Shown: positions 21,249 through 33,629 of the stretch, piece after piece
How positions within the stretch are numbered: position 1 is the first letter of the stretch
Layout of the letters: every line of letters begins with the position of its first letter
Assembly: GCA_007644065.1 (NCBI GenBank)
Contig: VJWN01000019.1
Coordinates: 620,001-684,000 of the forward strand
From: Margaritispora aquatica
Lineage: Eukaryota > Ascomycota > Leotiomycetes > Helotiales > Discinellaceae
DNA length: 64,000 nt
Reading direction: 5' to 3'
The notes under the pieces: model-generated
Seen by the model: the letters and a program-made list of their open reading frames with translations, nothing else
Databases searched by the model: none
Told to the model about the DNA's origin: nothing
Translations under genes and position numbers: made by a program

Positions 21249-22176
21249 ATGAGGGGTCGACGTAACCAGATCTGGAGTCTCTCAAACGCCCCAATATGCA
21301 TACCTTTCAAAGCCCTTGGAATTTATCGCCCAACATATGAGGTACACGGCTGTGTGAGAACAAAAATAGACTATCCACCAAGGTTTTCTTTATTAAAGTT
21401 TCCTCCACGGGAATTGAAATCACTGAAACCTCGAAAGCGCGACCTTTCGCCATCTTTTGCAGGACATCTTGAGCCTGCAGCTAGCCAACCCAAAAGTCGA
21501 TGGCCGCTGGGTAAACGCTCAAAGAATGCATCAGCACACGCTCAAACACAGTCCCTGCTTCTGAGATTGCCTGCGGATCTGCTTATCGAGATATGGACTA
21601 TGTGTATTGGAGATTTTGCATTCGAAATGAATGTGAAGAATCGCAAATTACAGCGTTTCACATCCTCAAGCCGAGTCAAATCAGTTGACGGAGCGAAACT
21701 CCTGGCATTATCTCTTACATGTCGTCTCATGTAAGTCATTTATATTGTGATTCGAATATTTTGCTCACCTTGTATACAGGTATCTCCAGACGATTCAGAT
21801 TTTATATGGCGAGAATACATTTGTATTAGGTAATGACCACCTTCTTACCGACTTAGAGCGATTGTTGGTACGGCAAAGGATGGATAACATCAGGTACATG
21901 CACTACTACCAAGATCTTTGGGATCCTCCGCTAGAGGGTAGTGAGGAGCTCGTTGAATGGCATAAAGTGTGGGATGTTCTTGCTTCGCTAAGGTCGCTGT
22001 TTAGACTGCGTATTCAGTTTTACTGTCCAGCACAAAATTCCGGGTTATGGAGGTATGAAGAGGCAAGGCTTTTGGAAGATGCTCGAAAGGTCGTCCAACC
22101 CCAGACTTTCGACCTTTATATTCCATGGCATGAAAATGGTATCCTTGAACTTCCATGTCGGATCTTTCGGTACTAA
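21249..22176 (+). CDS. DUF7730-like protein, copy 3
   Basis: Exons are 21249-21730 and 21780-22176, with a 49-nt intron GTAAGT...ATACAG in phase 2 (292 aa). I start at the ATG of MRGRRNQIWSLS, because the more upstream open frame begins with a non-ATG codon. Conserved parts are LPADLLIEIWTMCIG, LLALSLTCRLM (split by the intron after AT), YLQTIQILYGENTF, LERLLVRQRMDNIR, VLASLRSL and QPQTFDLYIPW. It is the longest of the three at the N terminus and lies only 342 bp after copy 2, which supports tandem duplication. Confidence 0.7.
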
Positions 22177-22649
22177 TGGAGAGTTGATGAAATTCAATGG
22201 TGTTTGCAGAGAGATTATTAGATTACATAGGGCAGTCATGTTAGCTTACACGACATAGAGAATCAAGTCACTAGTCGGCGATAACATTTTCAGACACCCA
22301 GTAGCCAACAGTTTTGATGTGATTTCTGCATGAGAGCAATATCTGCAATTCTATGAAGGAAAATTCCTCCAAATAAACAATAATTCGTACAAGGCAAAAA
22401 TGTTAATGCTTTGAGTAACATGAGAGAGACTTACTCTACGATGATGCCTCGATCACACTCCGTGAACGAACTATCGCAGAAGCAGCAGTCAGAGGCGGAG
22501 TTCAATCGTGCATTATGCAGTAACGATATCTCAGACAAATATTCCTCGTTTCAGAAATTACTGTCGCTTTTACTAGCACCGTCTGCCTATTCTTCCTTTC
22601 ATCTCAATACATATACCAATCGTGTCAAACAGAGTTCTGTAAATATCTC
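22177..22649. other. convergent intergenic region
   Basis: The gap lies between the DUF7730-like copy 3 and the 3' end of the minus-strand PhzF-like gene. I see no gene. Confidence 0.4.
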
Positions 22650-23680
22650 CTAAAGCTCCAGGCTGCCTTCCATAACCTTCACAGCCTCACCCCCAAGCAC
22701 AACCTTCTCAATCCCGTGCTGTCCCCTAGTGACATCAACCAAGATCTCATTTCTCCTCCCCATCTCCACGCCCTGCTCAAAGGCATAACCGAAATTTCCA
22801 GCCCTCCCCTCTCTCTCACTCAACAAACAAGCGAGACCCGAACTCGCACTCCCAGTACCAGGGTCTTCGCGTGTACCAAACATTCTTGTGCGATACTTGC
22901 TTCTTCCATGTTCATCCTCGCCTTGCTTGACAAAGTACATTGTACACACCAAGCCGTTCCTCCATTCCTCGTCGAGAGCGGATGGGTCATATGTTTCAGT
23001 ATTCAAGTTGCCAAGACGTTTTGCGGAATCGAGGGCATAGAGCGTGGGAAGCTCGACGTAGATGAATGTCATGCCGTTGACGATGCTTGCTACTGGGTGT
23101 TGGGTTTGAAAGGCGAGTATGCACGCCATTTTGAGGGCATGGATGTGGAAGTCGAAGGGGATGGAGGCTTGTACTGCGCCTGTTGTGGGGTCGAGAGAGA
23201 TTGGGATCGGGCCAGCTTTAGTGACAAGCTGGGTGACATTCTGCTTGAGAATCTTAAGCAGATAATGTGCGGTTCCGACAGTTGGATCTGCGATATTTCA
23301 GTGATTGCAACTAGCATGCGAGCAGAATATAATGAATTGAGGACAGCAAGATATTTTCGAAATATTCGAAAGTTGAAGCCCATTTTTGGTTTGGCAAGAA
23401 TGCCAAGACAATTCCAAAACACGAATTAGGATCACTTACGTCCAGCAAATGGCACCTCGGCATGAGAAGTGAAGATGTCGATATTTCGAGAAGTAGAGGA
23501 TGGGTCTGAAGGAAGGTGGAGGAAGACGATCTCGGATAGATTGAACTCGCTGGCGATAGCCTGCTTTTGCTCTTGGGTGAGTGCGGGGTCGGTGGTAAAG
23601 GGCACCGAGACAATGGCTACAGGATTTCCCTGATATCGAGTCGAGGTGAAGACACCAAGTGTGGTGTAGTCGAGCTGCAT
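22650..23680 (-). CDS. PhzF-like (phenazine biosynthesis) isomerase family protein
   Basis: Exons are 23440-23680 and 22650-23287, with a 152-nt intron GTAAGT...ATCGCAG in phase 1 (292 aa). Splicing rebuilds the family motif VPFAGHPTVGTAH at about residues 76-88. Other signatures are QGNPVAIV (17-24), NLSE with the likely catalytic Glu at residue 50, and REDPGTGSASS at about 220-230. The length is normal for the diaminopimelate-epimerase-like two-lobe fold. The family covers isomerases of unknown substrate in many fungi; true phenazine synthesis is not implied. No membrane segment or peroxisome signal is seen. Confidence 0.85.
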
Positions 23681-26600
23681 TCTGAAGAATTGCTTTGTGT
23701 TATGAAGGACGGATGTGATGAGTCAAGTCTGGAGGTAGACGATTTTTGATATCGACCCTATACTTTATGTCCAAGTTGCAATTACTCCGAAAATACTGAT
23801 AGATTGGTAAGTATAGAAAATCCAGCTTTGATTGATGAAAAAAGATCCGGTATTGGCATTCTCGAAGTTCTTACTTATACCGCTGGATAATTGCTCCACA
23901 ACGAAAGTTGAATGGGTTTCTCTGTCTGAGTCACAAGATCTGAGGCTCGAAGTTCCACCCTCCTCGATTTGTCTATGTCCTTGATTTCAGTGTCGTGTTC
24001 GTGTTCGTGTCATCACTTTAATTTGACTATTTGAGAGAATCAATACTTATGGTAAGCTTTCATAAGATTGAGATAAGGTGCTCGAGGACCAGCATGCTCG
24101 TGGAATTCCCTGGTCATGTGATGAGATTCATTCAATTTCAAAGACTCGCCGTTTCTTAGGAAAACTTCATCTTCTTGAAAAACGAACGAATGACTATCTA
24201 TATCTAAGGGGTGCAGAATCTGTTGGAGTCATACTGTACAACTTGCAATATATAAAGCATCGTTTCCATGCCTGAACACCAACGTAGCAAATTCTTGTAA
24301 TTTCGCAGACCATCGAATGAGAATTGCTTGAAATAATTTGAAAACTTTATAGGTCTAACACATCTCCACCTTAAGTTATGGTTCATTATAAATTTCGCTG
24401 CGGTATTCAAATAGAATATGTATTGTAGATTCTTTGGGCTGCAACTTGTTACCGCAACAAAGCACAAGAGCGTTCACGAGGAGTGACAGCAATGAGCAAA
24501 TAACAGGAATATGACAACAGCAAGCCTTATTTGCAGGTGAAAAGGTCTATTTTCCTATTGCTAGCACTAGTCTGCAAGCGTCATTCACTCGATTGGAACT
24601 CCCGTGAATCCTTTCTTCACTAGTAAGAGTAGGGACATATATCTGTCTTTCGCGTGCATAGAAAAAATATGCCAATACCAGTGCTTATACTTCGAAGAAT
24701 TCGGCTGTGTAGCACTGAGATTTCGATTCTATGACATCAATCTATTTTACAATGCTACCGCCATCTCCATCGACTGCGTTGAAGTGACCAACTCCCTCTC
24801 AGCTATGGTGATCTTCATTTGTTTACAACTCATCGAGCTGAAACCCCCAACCAACAAGCACGAACAAAGTGTGAAGCGAATTCTTAGCAAAAGTGGTGAG
24901 AGAGTCCTCAAGATATGTATAAAGAGAACCATGAGATTGGAGAATTAACTTCACGAGAAGAAATAATTACTGCAACCAAATGTATAACCTTTGTGGAAGC
25001 CACTATAGATACCGCCAGTTAAAAGTTTCTCCAAAGCTCAAGAGAGATCCAGGAACTAGAAATCTTAAAGTCATCTCATTCTTGCATTTCCTTGAACTTG
25101 TTGGACGGACAGCGTGGATGGGGGGTGAGGTAATTGAAATGACAACACCAATGGATATGGCAACAAAATTTGCAAGTGCCTTTGATGGTGGTGTGAACCT
25201 AAAACTAAGGCTCTGCGTATCTACTCACCGTTCCTATCAATTTCATACCTAAACCACACAAGGTAGCTAAAAGTGCTTGGAAACTACCTATCTCATATCA
25301 CAATTCCAACTTCTTCCAGTCTCGCCCAGGCTGTCCCGTGACATATCCGTTTCTCCATTATAGTTTTGGTAGAAGCTTGACATTAAATCTAGATCTGCTC
25401 CAGTATTTGTTCAAATATTTCTATCGAGAAGCATTGATGGGCATACAGAGTTCGATCTCGCATCGTGGATTACTTGGGTCCATAATTTTTGGGGAATAAG
25501 TCTAATGACTTCCTCAACGTCACATGACTTTGTTGCACATCGCATTTTCTAACCCTCACGGAGGCCACAGTTGTGAGAAACCGACGGGGTCCGCTGGAGC
25601 TCACTCAGCCATCACGTGAGAATGACTCGGCACTGTCAAATCAGACTCGCTGGTCGATTTCTCCTATCTGATCAAAACTGGAAGTTTCACTCAAAATTCA
25701 AGAGAGATGTTCTAGATAAACTTGATTATGTCTGGTAAAACTGGACAGTCTCACGTGTGAGGGGCAGAGCCCCGCCAACGCACGTGACACAAACGAGTTT
25801 CCCCTGTCGCTTAGCTCGAGGTCAGCAGGTATAAATCTAGACTTCAGTTGTGATAGTATATTGTATCTGAGCTCATGCTCATCGGTGGATCAGGCTGTGC
25901 TGTTTCTTGGGACGTGGTATGGCTTTGCGACGAGGAGTTTTGTTCATGGCGTTTAGCGAGAGTGATGAGCGTTTTTGGTGTTTGGACTGTCTGATGCTTT
26001 GCGTAAAGAGATCGATAGAATTGGTAGCGAGGGAATAGGTTGGCAGCGAGTACAGCTGAGCGATTGGGTTGTATTTACGGGAGCTCGTTGGTTGGAGCTC
26101 GTTGGTTCAGGCTAGGAGGTTATGTAGACGGTGCGCTAATTGGGGTGCTGGTTGAGTTGAGGTTGACTTACAACATTGTTCTTGCGAAGTAATTCTCCTC
26201 TCTCAGCTCTGGATATTTGTAACTACTTGACTAGTAAACAGAGAAATGCTTTTATAGTCTTGAGAATCCGGTGGTAAAAAGATTGATTCGGCAAGGAGTC
26301 TGATCTTTATCGAGAAATAATAGGAAGATACGATAATTTTAGATTTGAATTCTTATAAGCCCATAATTCTCAATGTATAATCAGAATCTGTTAGAGCTCT
26401 TGAAAGAAATCCAGGTTACAACGGTGGTAATCCTCCGTAGCGATGTTACTGCTTATGAAATATTCAGAATACTTCTACACCGAAAGCACAATACTAAAAA
26501 GTGACTCGTGCCCTGTCATAAAACCTCGCAAAACTATCTTGCTTTGGTAAAAAAATCCGAGGAGAAATGACAGCAGTTTTGCAATCGAGAGCGAGGACAG

Positions 26601-28823
26601 ATGTTTATCGTTTCGTTTGCCGCCTCAATACAGTGCACAAGGCTCGCTCTCTACCTTAGGTAACCATGTTGCCGAATTGCAGCCTGATGTTTTTGACGCA
26701 CACCGAGCATTTGGTAGTATTCTGGACGGCTAAGCACGAATTGAATGAAAGAAACCATGCAGAAAATGGATTCGGTTCTATTTATACCTGTTGGTGTTAA
26801 TTGCTTTCTGGTGTGGAGACTGGTGAGAGGGCTGAGCTCGATCCCAAATTTTTGCTGGACAAAAACCACATCAAGTTTGACTTCAAATCTCGCAATCTTT
26901 TTGAATCCCATGTATTTGAGGTATCGGCGGAGAGCAATTAGAATATGCAGTAGGTGAAAGTCTAAATTGAGTTAGGAAGTGTTTTGCTCGGAGTATCACG
27001 GTAAAGCTGTCGGTCTTGAGTCTTGGGTCTTGGGTCTTGTGTCTTGGATTGCGACACGACTCCATCTCTGAAGAACACGAACAAAATGCCACCATCATGA
27101 AGTGAACCTGAAATCTTGCTTACGATTCCAACGACTCTGAAATTCGAAACTATGATGATCAAAAGACGATCAAGTGACCGAAACGCTGTCCTCGCACGAA
27201 CGATGCGTTGTTTTTCTTGACCGTGTGACGAGCTCGACGCGTGGTGCCAGACGTGGAAATCTCGCACAAACCCCACCACGAATTCGAAGCAACGAACACA
27301 ACAACCATTTGCCACCAGACTCTTGCTTTTGAGGTTATCAAATAAAGAGTTCACCGTTTGAACTTGACGAGATTTTGTTGCCAGATTGAGAGTGCCCAGG
27401 TCTCTTGTCTATTGGATTCAGGCTCGGGATGCCGAAGATGCCGGTCGCACACTCGTTTCGGATACACGTCGCACAGAAGAAAGAATATGAGGATTTTTTG
27501 ACGAGAGAGGTTGTGTGATAATTCCTGAGATTAAGTAGATGAAGGAATTGAAAGAAGAAGAATTCACATGAGGGTGCAGGTGATATTGTTGTGGGACAAG
27601 ATCTGGGGTGCGGTGTCGTGTCTTTTCAGTGACAGTTTCTGTGACCATCAAAAGAAGTGTAGAATCTAACTGAAATACAATTAAAACATACTTAAATAAT
27701 GATAGAAACTTGATCTGATATGAAAATAGATGAATACTGATAAGATAGCCTGAAATAATGCTCTAAAGGTCGAAATACTGAAGAAGTTGTGTCGATGGTT
27801 CGCACTCGGTCGCAAAAAATCCCACATTCCCACAACACGACTTTTCGTGAATCCATTAGAACACGCAACTCCCACCTAAAAACAAGATATAAAGTAGATT
27901 AACATCAAATTCAAGATACAAAAAAGCATTTGAGACCAACAATAGAGAGAAATAGTATGGTGGTGAATAGCAAACTGAAGTTCTTTCTCGAGAGTCGGGA
28001 AATCGCGATGGCTTCATCTCTTGAAAACCGATCTCTCCAAACTTTCATCGATATCCACCCCCACAACACATAGATAAGCTCATAAGACACAGAAATGAAG
28101 GAGATTGATTGACATGATAATGACTTCATTGTTTCATAGATGTAAATCTACGTTCAGACATGTTGGTGTCACGATATGGGACGCAGTCATGAAAGCACAT
28201 TTGAAAAACGACCATCTCGAGTTTGAGTAAGTTTGATATATTGCATCAAATTCGAGGAAAATACTACTAGTATGAATCATAGCTAAATGATAATTGAATA
28301 GATGAAAAGCATACGAGTCTCACCATGGTCATCAAAGTTTGGATGAGACTCCTCCTCAAAGGTTCATTATGGTGTGGGAGATCCAAAGTCGAAGAAGAGG
28401 AATGACGGACGTGGTCGAGGTTGGGTGTAGGTGTGTAGGTGTGGACAGCTGATAGACTTTGATGGGAGGATTCGGTAGATTATGTTGATCTAATTGGATA
28501 TCTCACGGGACATTCTTTTAGCTTTTCTTCCAAAAAGCCTCTTTAAAACTTAAGACTTAAGAATATCCCAATCTGGGTTAGTCTATCATCCATTAGCGTG
28601 GTGATTGGGATGGGGTGGGAAGAAACCTAGCAAAGTACAAATACTAACCCTCCCCCCGCTCGCGAGTTTCTGGATTCTGCATCAATTATTCTCAACGCCC
28701 CCCAAACTTTTCTCCACCCACTACTATTCCAGTGTTCAATTCGATTTCGATTTCGATTACTCGAATCACTTGTTCCAATACCTTCACTCGTATTCTTTTA
28801 ATACATTCAATCAATCCTTCAAC
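23681..28823. other. 5 kb without a convincing gene
   Basis: Open frames here are short and lack domains and splice support. The region holds three CACGTG-type E-boxes (about 25614, 25753 and 25783), a TATAAATC at about 25830, and a 7-bp minisatellite near 27010-27050. The part next to 28823 should carry the histone H1 promoter. A regulatory or non-coding RNA role cannot be judged from the sequence alone. Confidence 0.35.
27009..27051. repeat. minisatellite, GTCTTGG-type units
   Basis: About five consecutive near-copies of a 7-bp unit (TCTTGAG, TCTTGGG, TCTTGGG, TCTTGTG, TCTTGGA) are present. This is a simple sequence repeat with no evident function. Confidence 0.7.
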
Positions 28824-29897
28824 ATGCCTCCAAAGGGATCCGGTGCTGCTAAGCCAAAGTCTGGCCCACCAGACCATGCTTCCTATGCTGGTGAGCTTCC
28901 CTTTCCTCAACCACAACATCGCGTCACAACTTGTCGCGTGCATTCTTGATCGCATGGATCTGCTGCAGCTACTGGAAGCTTCGGATTGCGAATAGGACAA
29001 TCTGCTGACGCGTTATACCCAGATATGATCACTGATGCCATTGTCAACCTCAAGGACGTACGTATACTCGCTTTCCTCTTACATATACATAGCTAACATC
29101 TTCTCTCAGCGCAATGGATCAAGGTACGATATCTTCCACGTCCGATTGTCGAGTTTCGGATATGAACTCGACGCGTCTTTTATCTTCAATTGCATGGACT
29201 AACATGCACACAGCCGCATGGCCCTCAAGAAGTATGTCAAGGCCAACAACAAGATCCCTGCCGAGGGTGCCATGTTCGACTCTCTTTTCAACCGCGCATT
29301 GAAGGCTGGTGTTGAGAAGAATATCTTCGAGCAACCAAAGGGTACGCGTCCATCTCCACGTCTACATACAGGACAACACTAACACTACAAACAGGCGCAT
29401 CAGGAGGAACCAAGCTCGCAAAGAAGGTGCCAAAGGCTTCTTCATCCAAGGCCAAGGCTGATAAGCCAAAGGTCGAGAAGAAGGCCCCAGCTGAGAAGAA
29501 GGCTAAGGTCGAGAAGAAGCCTGTTGTTAAGAAGGCTGCTGCTGCCCCAGCCACCAAGAAGGCACCTGCTGCTAAGAAGGCTGCCCCAAAGCCAAAGGTC
29601 GCCGCAAAGAAGGAGGCCCCAGCACCAAAACCAAAGGTTGTCAAGGAGAAGGCTGCCCCTAAACCAAAGAAGGCTGCTGCTGCTAAGGCTGTAAGTTTAA
29701 AATTACACCTGCGCAATCTTAATTGTTCTAACATTTTACAGGCACCTGCTGCAGAGGAGAAGCCTTCCGTTCTCAGCAAGACCAAGTCAGGACGTGTCAC
29801 CAAGACCACCACAAAGACTCCAGCCAAGAAGGCCGCCGCATCCAAAGCTGCACCCAAGAAGAAGGCAACTCCAAAGAAGGCTGCTGCCGCTGCTTAG
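28824..29897 (+). CDS. linker histone H1, 6 exons
   Basis: H1 binds linker DNA at the nucleosome entry/exit and compacts chromatin. Exons are 28824-28890, 29023-29057, 29110-29123, 29214-29341, 29395-29690 and 29742-29897 (231 aa). The winged-helix globular domain is assembled from four exons: HASYADMITDAIVNLKD, RNGSS (from the 14-nt exon 3 and the first base of exon 4), then RMALKKYVKANNKIPAEGAM and RALKAGVEKNIFEQPKG. The rest is a long Lys/Ala/Pro tail, split by a phase-0 intron at 29691-29741 whose read-through would stay open. Introns carry GT(G/A)(A/C)G donors. The length suits filamentous ascomycete H1, normally a single-copy gene. Confidence 0.95.
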
Positions 29898-30983
29898 ATT
29901 TGAGGTGTTTTTGACTTTGTGACTTGCTTGATGACTGTTCATAAACTGGCGTTAACTGGGGTGGGACAGGCGATCTATTGGCGAACACTTTTGTTCTGGT
30001 GTTTTGTGTTTAACGGATCTCTTTTTTGTCTGGGTTACTGTGGCTCACTTATTAAATGATGAACGGGGAATGGGAAGGTGGTCGGAATCGCGTCAAGGCA
30101 TGTGTTGGTGTGTCTAAGGACGTGGGTGGATTTTCACCCGATCTTTGTACAGCGAGACAGTGTTGAGGATTCTTGCTATCAAGAAAATGGGACCTGGGTC
30201 TTGGGGCGAGACTGGATGGATATCCAACAGGTGTTGGAATGAGGGGGCTGTACTTATACCACTTACGAATGAATAAACTGAAAACTACCAACTACCTATT
30301 TTTTTTTTCTCTTCTAAACTGGCGATCTCTGTGATCCCGTGGGGGACAGTGCCCAAGACACATTGCTCATGAGCTACGCGACGCGACTTATCCGAGGTTT
30401 GTTATGATCCCAATTGGGATATTTACGCCCTCAGTGGGGCAAAAGCAAATCCAGGCGAAGGAAAAAAGCCGGACCGGTGGATTTGCCGAGACATGGGGGG
30501 TCTTTTCCAACGTCAAGACATGTGCGCGATTTTCCATATTCAGGCTTTTTTCTCGACAGAATCATAATTTGAAGCTAGAAATATATAGCAAGAGATATCA
30601 TATAGACGAGAAGAGTTCCTACTGTTTCATTTGATATGATAGCGTTTGTTTATATGCATAGATCGTTTTAGTGTTTGTTTTCGTTTGGCGATTTCAAGTG
30701 ATGCAATAAAGCCCTGAGAGCCAAGGTGTGAACTGAGAATCGTGGGAGGAGGTAAAGTTGCATACTTCAGAGGCTGAGAGGCTCTATTGTGATATTATTG
30801 GTATTATTCATATAATCAGAATTGGCGAGATGGACAATGCTACCCTCCAAGTGCATGTCACTGTCATTGTCATTGTCATGCTCACACGAGCTGCTCATCA
30901 AGCATCCTCTGCTCATCCTCTCTCCCAGTCCAACTCAGCATCCGCATCAACATAAGCCCAGCTCAAATCCAGCCCAATAAATC
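29898..30983. other. convergent intergenic region
   Basis: This is the 3' region of histone H1 and of the fatty alcohol oxidase gene. A poly-T/poly-A-like run lies at about 30300. I see no gene. Confidence 0.4.
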
Positions 30984-33507
30984 CTACAACCTAGCCATCC
31001 CACTCACCCTCTCCTCCCTCCTGATCCTCTCACTCAACTCCCTCGAGATCCAATCACTAAGCGCCATATTCGTAATCATGGGATTCACCCCACTCGCACT
31101 GGGGAATACACTCGCATCACTGACGTACAACCCCTCCGTGCCCCAGACCTTGCCAGTGGGATCCACGACCCCGAGGTGCGGCGCCTTCGACATGCGGTTC
31201 GTGCCCATCTGGTGCGCGGAGGCGAAGATCGCGGACGGTGGCTTGTTCCCGTTGCTCTTGACGAGAGCGAGCCAGGCGTCGAATCGCGCGTCTCGGTCTG
31301 CGTCCGTCTCGCCCTCCACGATGCGCGTGAAGGAAGGCGTGTGCGCAATCGCGACATGAATGTCCTCCGCGCCCATCGTGTACGCGATCCTCGCCAACGC
31401 GAGGACGCCTTCCAAAGTATGCGCTCTATCAAACGCACTAGGCGAGTATTCGATCCTGGGCTTCCCCGTCTCGGGGTCAGGATACACGCGCCCGGTGTCG
31501 CGATCGCGCGTGATGGAGATGAAGGAGTTCATGTGCCTGAACTTGAGAGCTTGCAGCTTGAAGTCTAGTCCGGAGTTCCAGTTCAGGAAGGTCAGACACC
31601 ATGAGGGCATCATGCAGGTTGTTTCGAGCTTAGCGCCGTGGCCGTGGAGGTCCAGGTTCTCGAGGGAGGTGACGACTGAGGTGAGGATCCCGCCTTCCCA
31701 GGGCCGGATGTCCGTGGGCCAGTGGGCGGCGACGACGTTGACGGGGTGAAGGTAGAGGTTGCGGCCGATTTGCTTGTTCTGGGGAATGGTTAGTTGGGTT
31801 GAGATGAGCATATGAGGAGTGTGGAAGACTGACTGTCAAGCCGGAATTCTTGAGGATGATGGGAGACCATAACGTTCCGCATGAGACAATGACTTTCTTC
31901 GCCTTCACAACAACTGGAACTCTTCTCCTCTCCTCACCATCTACACCACCCTCCTTATTTCTCGACGTCCAAACACCCTTCACGCCAACAGCGGTCTTCA
32001 CACCCCCTACATCCTCAAACAGGACTCTCTCCACCTCAATGCCCTCCACGAACTTTGCCCCCGCTCTTTGCGCGTCGGGCAGCCAACTCACAACCGGGCC
32101 TTGCTTCTCCGCCGCTCCACACCCAAGCGTACAATGCCCACAGTAATGCTCCTTGCCGCCTGTGTTTTGAGGAACGGCCTTGTGCGCCATGCCTAAGCGG
32201 CGCGCTCCTTCCATGAGAATTTGGTTGCCGTGGTTGTGGCGAATGTGCTCGCACGAGACGCCCATGCGACCACAGACTCGATCGAGGGACTCTTGGTATG
32301 CGGGGGAGGTGAATAGTGGGAGGCCACGGTCTCGGGACCACTCTTCGCGAACGAAGGATTGGGGTTGGAGAGAGGCGGACCAGTTGACTGTTCCGCCGCC
32401 TCCCCAATTCGAGCCGGCTATTACGGTGCTGTAAAATGGTTAATGTCTCGCTTACTTTGAACCTGAGGGGATGGGACGAACACAGATGCATCATCGGATG
32501 TCACGACGCCTCCATCAACGTAGAGATGGACTCCTCCGTCTTTCTCGGACATCGGCAGTTGTGAAGGGGAGAAATAATATCCCTTCTCCAGTACAACGAC
32601 CCTGTGACCCGCCTCCGCAAGATTCTTCGCACAAACGGCACCACCACACCCAGACCCAACGATCACCACGTCCGTCTCCAGAACCTCTGCCTCCTCTCCA
32701 CCCACATCATCACGCACCGTGCCTCCCCTTCCAGCCTCATACCCACCATTACCAAACTGCTCGAACTTGTACTCAAAATGCTCACCTGGTTGGTAATGAT
32801 CCGGGACCTTGGGGAATCTTGTGAGTAGGTGAAAGGACGGCGAGGTCTTGAGCCAGAGATTCTTGGCCACAAAGGTGATTTGCTTGAAAGCTGCGTTGAG
32901 GGCGGGCAGACGAGAGGATCCCCATGATTGGAGGATTTGCGTGCGTGTTGCAAGTGGCTGCTCGTGGAAGGGCGTGTAGCCGCCTGTGAGGACGAGGGCG
33001 CCGATGCGTGTGCTTGGTACTGTTAGTGCATGTCTCGTGACAGCAAGTAGGAGGTGGAGAGGGCAGAGTAAATGACGAATCGGGAATGGGGGAGAAAACC
33101 GACTTCAAAGCGCTCGTCAAAAATGCCAATCCCTTCCTCGCGTCCTCTCGACTATAATGCACGAGCGTCCGTCTAAGCAAATCCTCGAATTCAGGGCTCT
33201 CGCTCGGTTTCTCGGCCAGGTACTCATCTATCTGAACGTCTGCCGGGGTGGTGAGGAGGGAGGTCTTGAGCTTGCTGGTTATGGAGTTGTATTTTACATC
33301 TGGGAGGAGGGAGGTGTTTCTGTTGGATGAGGAGAGAGATGAGGAGGAGGAACAGGAGGATTCCCGCTTAATAGATGGGATCACGGTATCCATGAGTGCG
33401 AGGAGGGTTGTCCATTGTGCGGGCGTGAAGTAGACTTCGCTTGGTTTGGGGGGAGAGGGGAGTGCAACTGTGAGGGGAGCGAGGGCTTGGATCTGCGTGG
33501 ATGTCAT
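30984..33507 (-). CDS. long-chain fatty alcohol oxidase (GMC family, FAO type), 4 exons
   Basis: A flavoenzyme oxidising long-chain alcohols to aldehydes with oxygen, making peroxide; it serves omega-oxidation and alkane or lipid use. Exons are 33104-33507, 32482-33012, 31834-32428 and 30984-31778 (about 774 aa). The N-terminal region has the FAO-specific pre-domain (FTPAQWTTLLALMDTVIPSI). The FAD dinucleotide-binding motif VVIVGSGCGGAV sits near residue 250, then SNWGGGGTVNWSASLQP, CGHCTLGCG, and near the end HQMGTNRMS and SGVNPMITNMALSDWI. The C terminus is ARL, a type-1 peroxisome signal. Donors of introns 1 (GTCGGT) and 2 (GTTCGT) are non-consensus but keep frame and restore family sequence (SVTVIAGSNWGG). 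Intron 1 ends are the least sure. Confidence 0.88.
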
Positions 33508-33594
33508 GATTGTGGCTGCTCTCGTGACGGCGATGTTCTATATTAATAGAAGCGAGCGAGAAAGGCACAGTATTCCAAATATGTACACAATAAT

Positions 33595-33625
33595 GAATAT
33601 AGAATATAGAATATAGAATATAGAA
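33595..33625. repeat. GAATATA tandem repeat, four units
   Basis: Four exact copies of a 7-bp unit followed by a partial one lie just upstream of the fatty alcohol oxidase start. This is a simple repeat. Confidence 0.85.
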
Positions 33626-33629
33626 CATA

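Noticed and set aside
24604..25252. Two open frames of 90-114 codons on the plus strand
   Set aside because: No recognised motif or splice evidence, and one begins at a non-ATG codon.
25870..26010. Possible structured RNA or a 22-codon basic peptide in the gene desert
   Set aside because: No match to SRP, snRNA or snoRNA signatures that I can verify by eye, and the peptide is too short to support.
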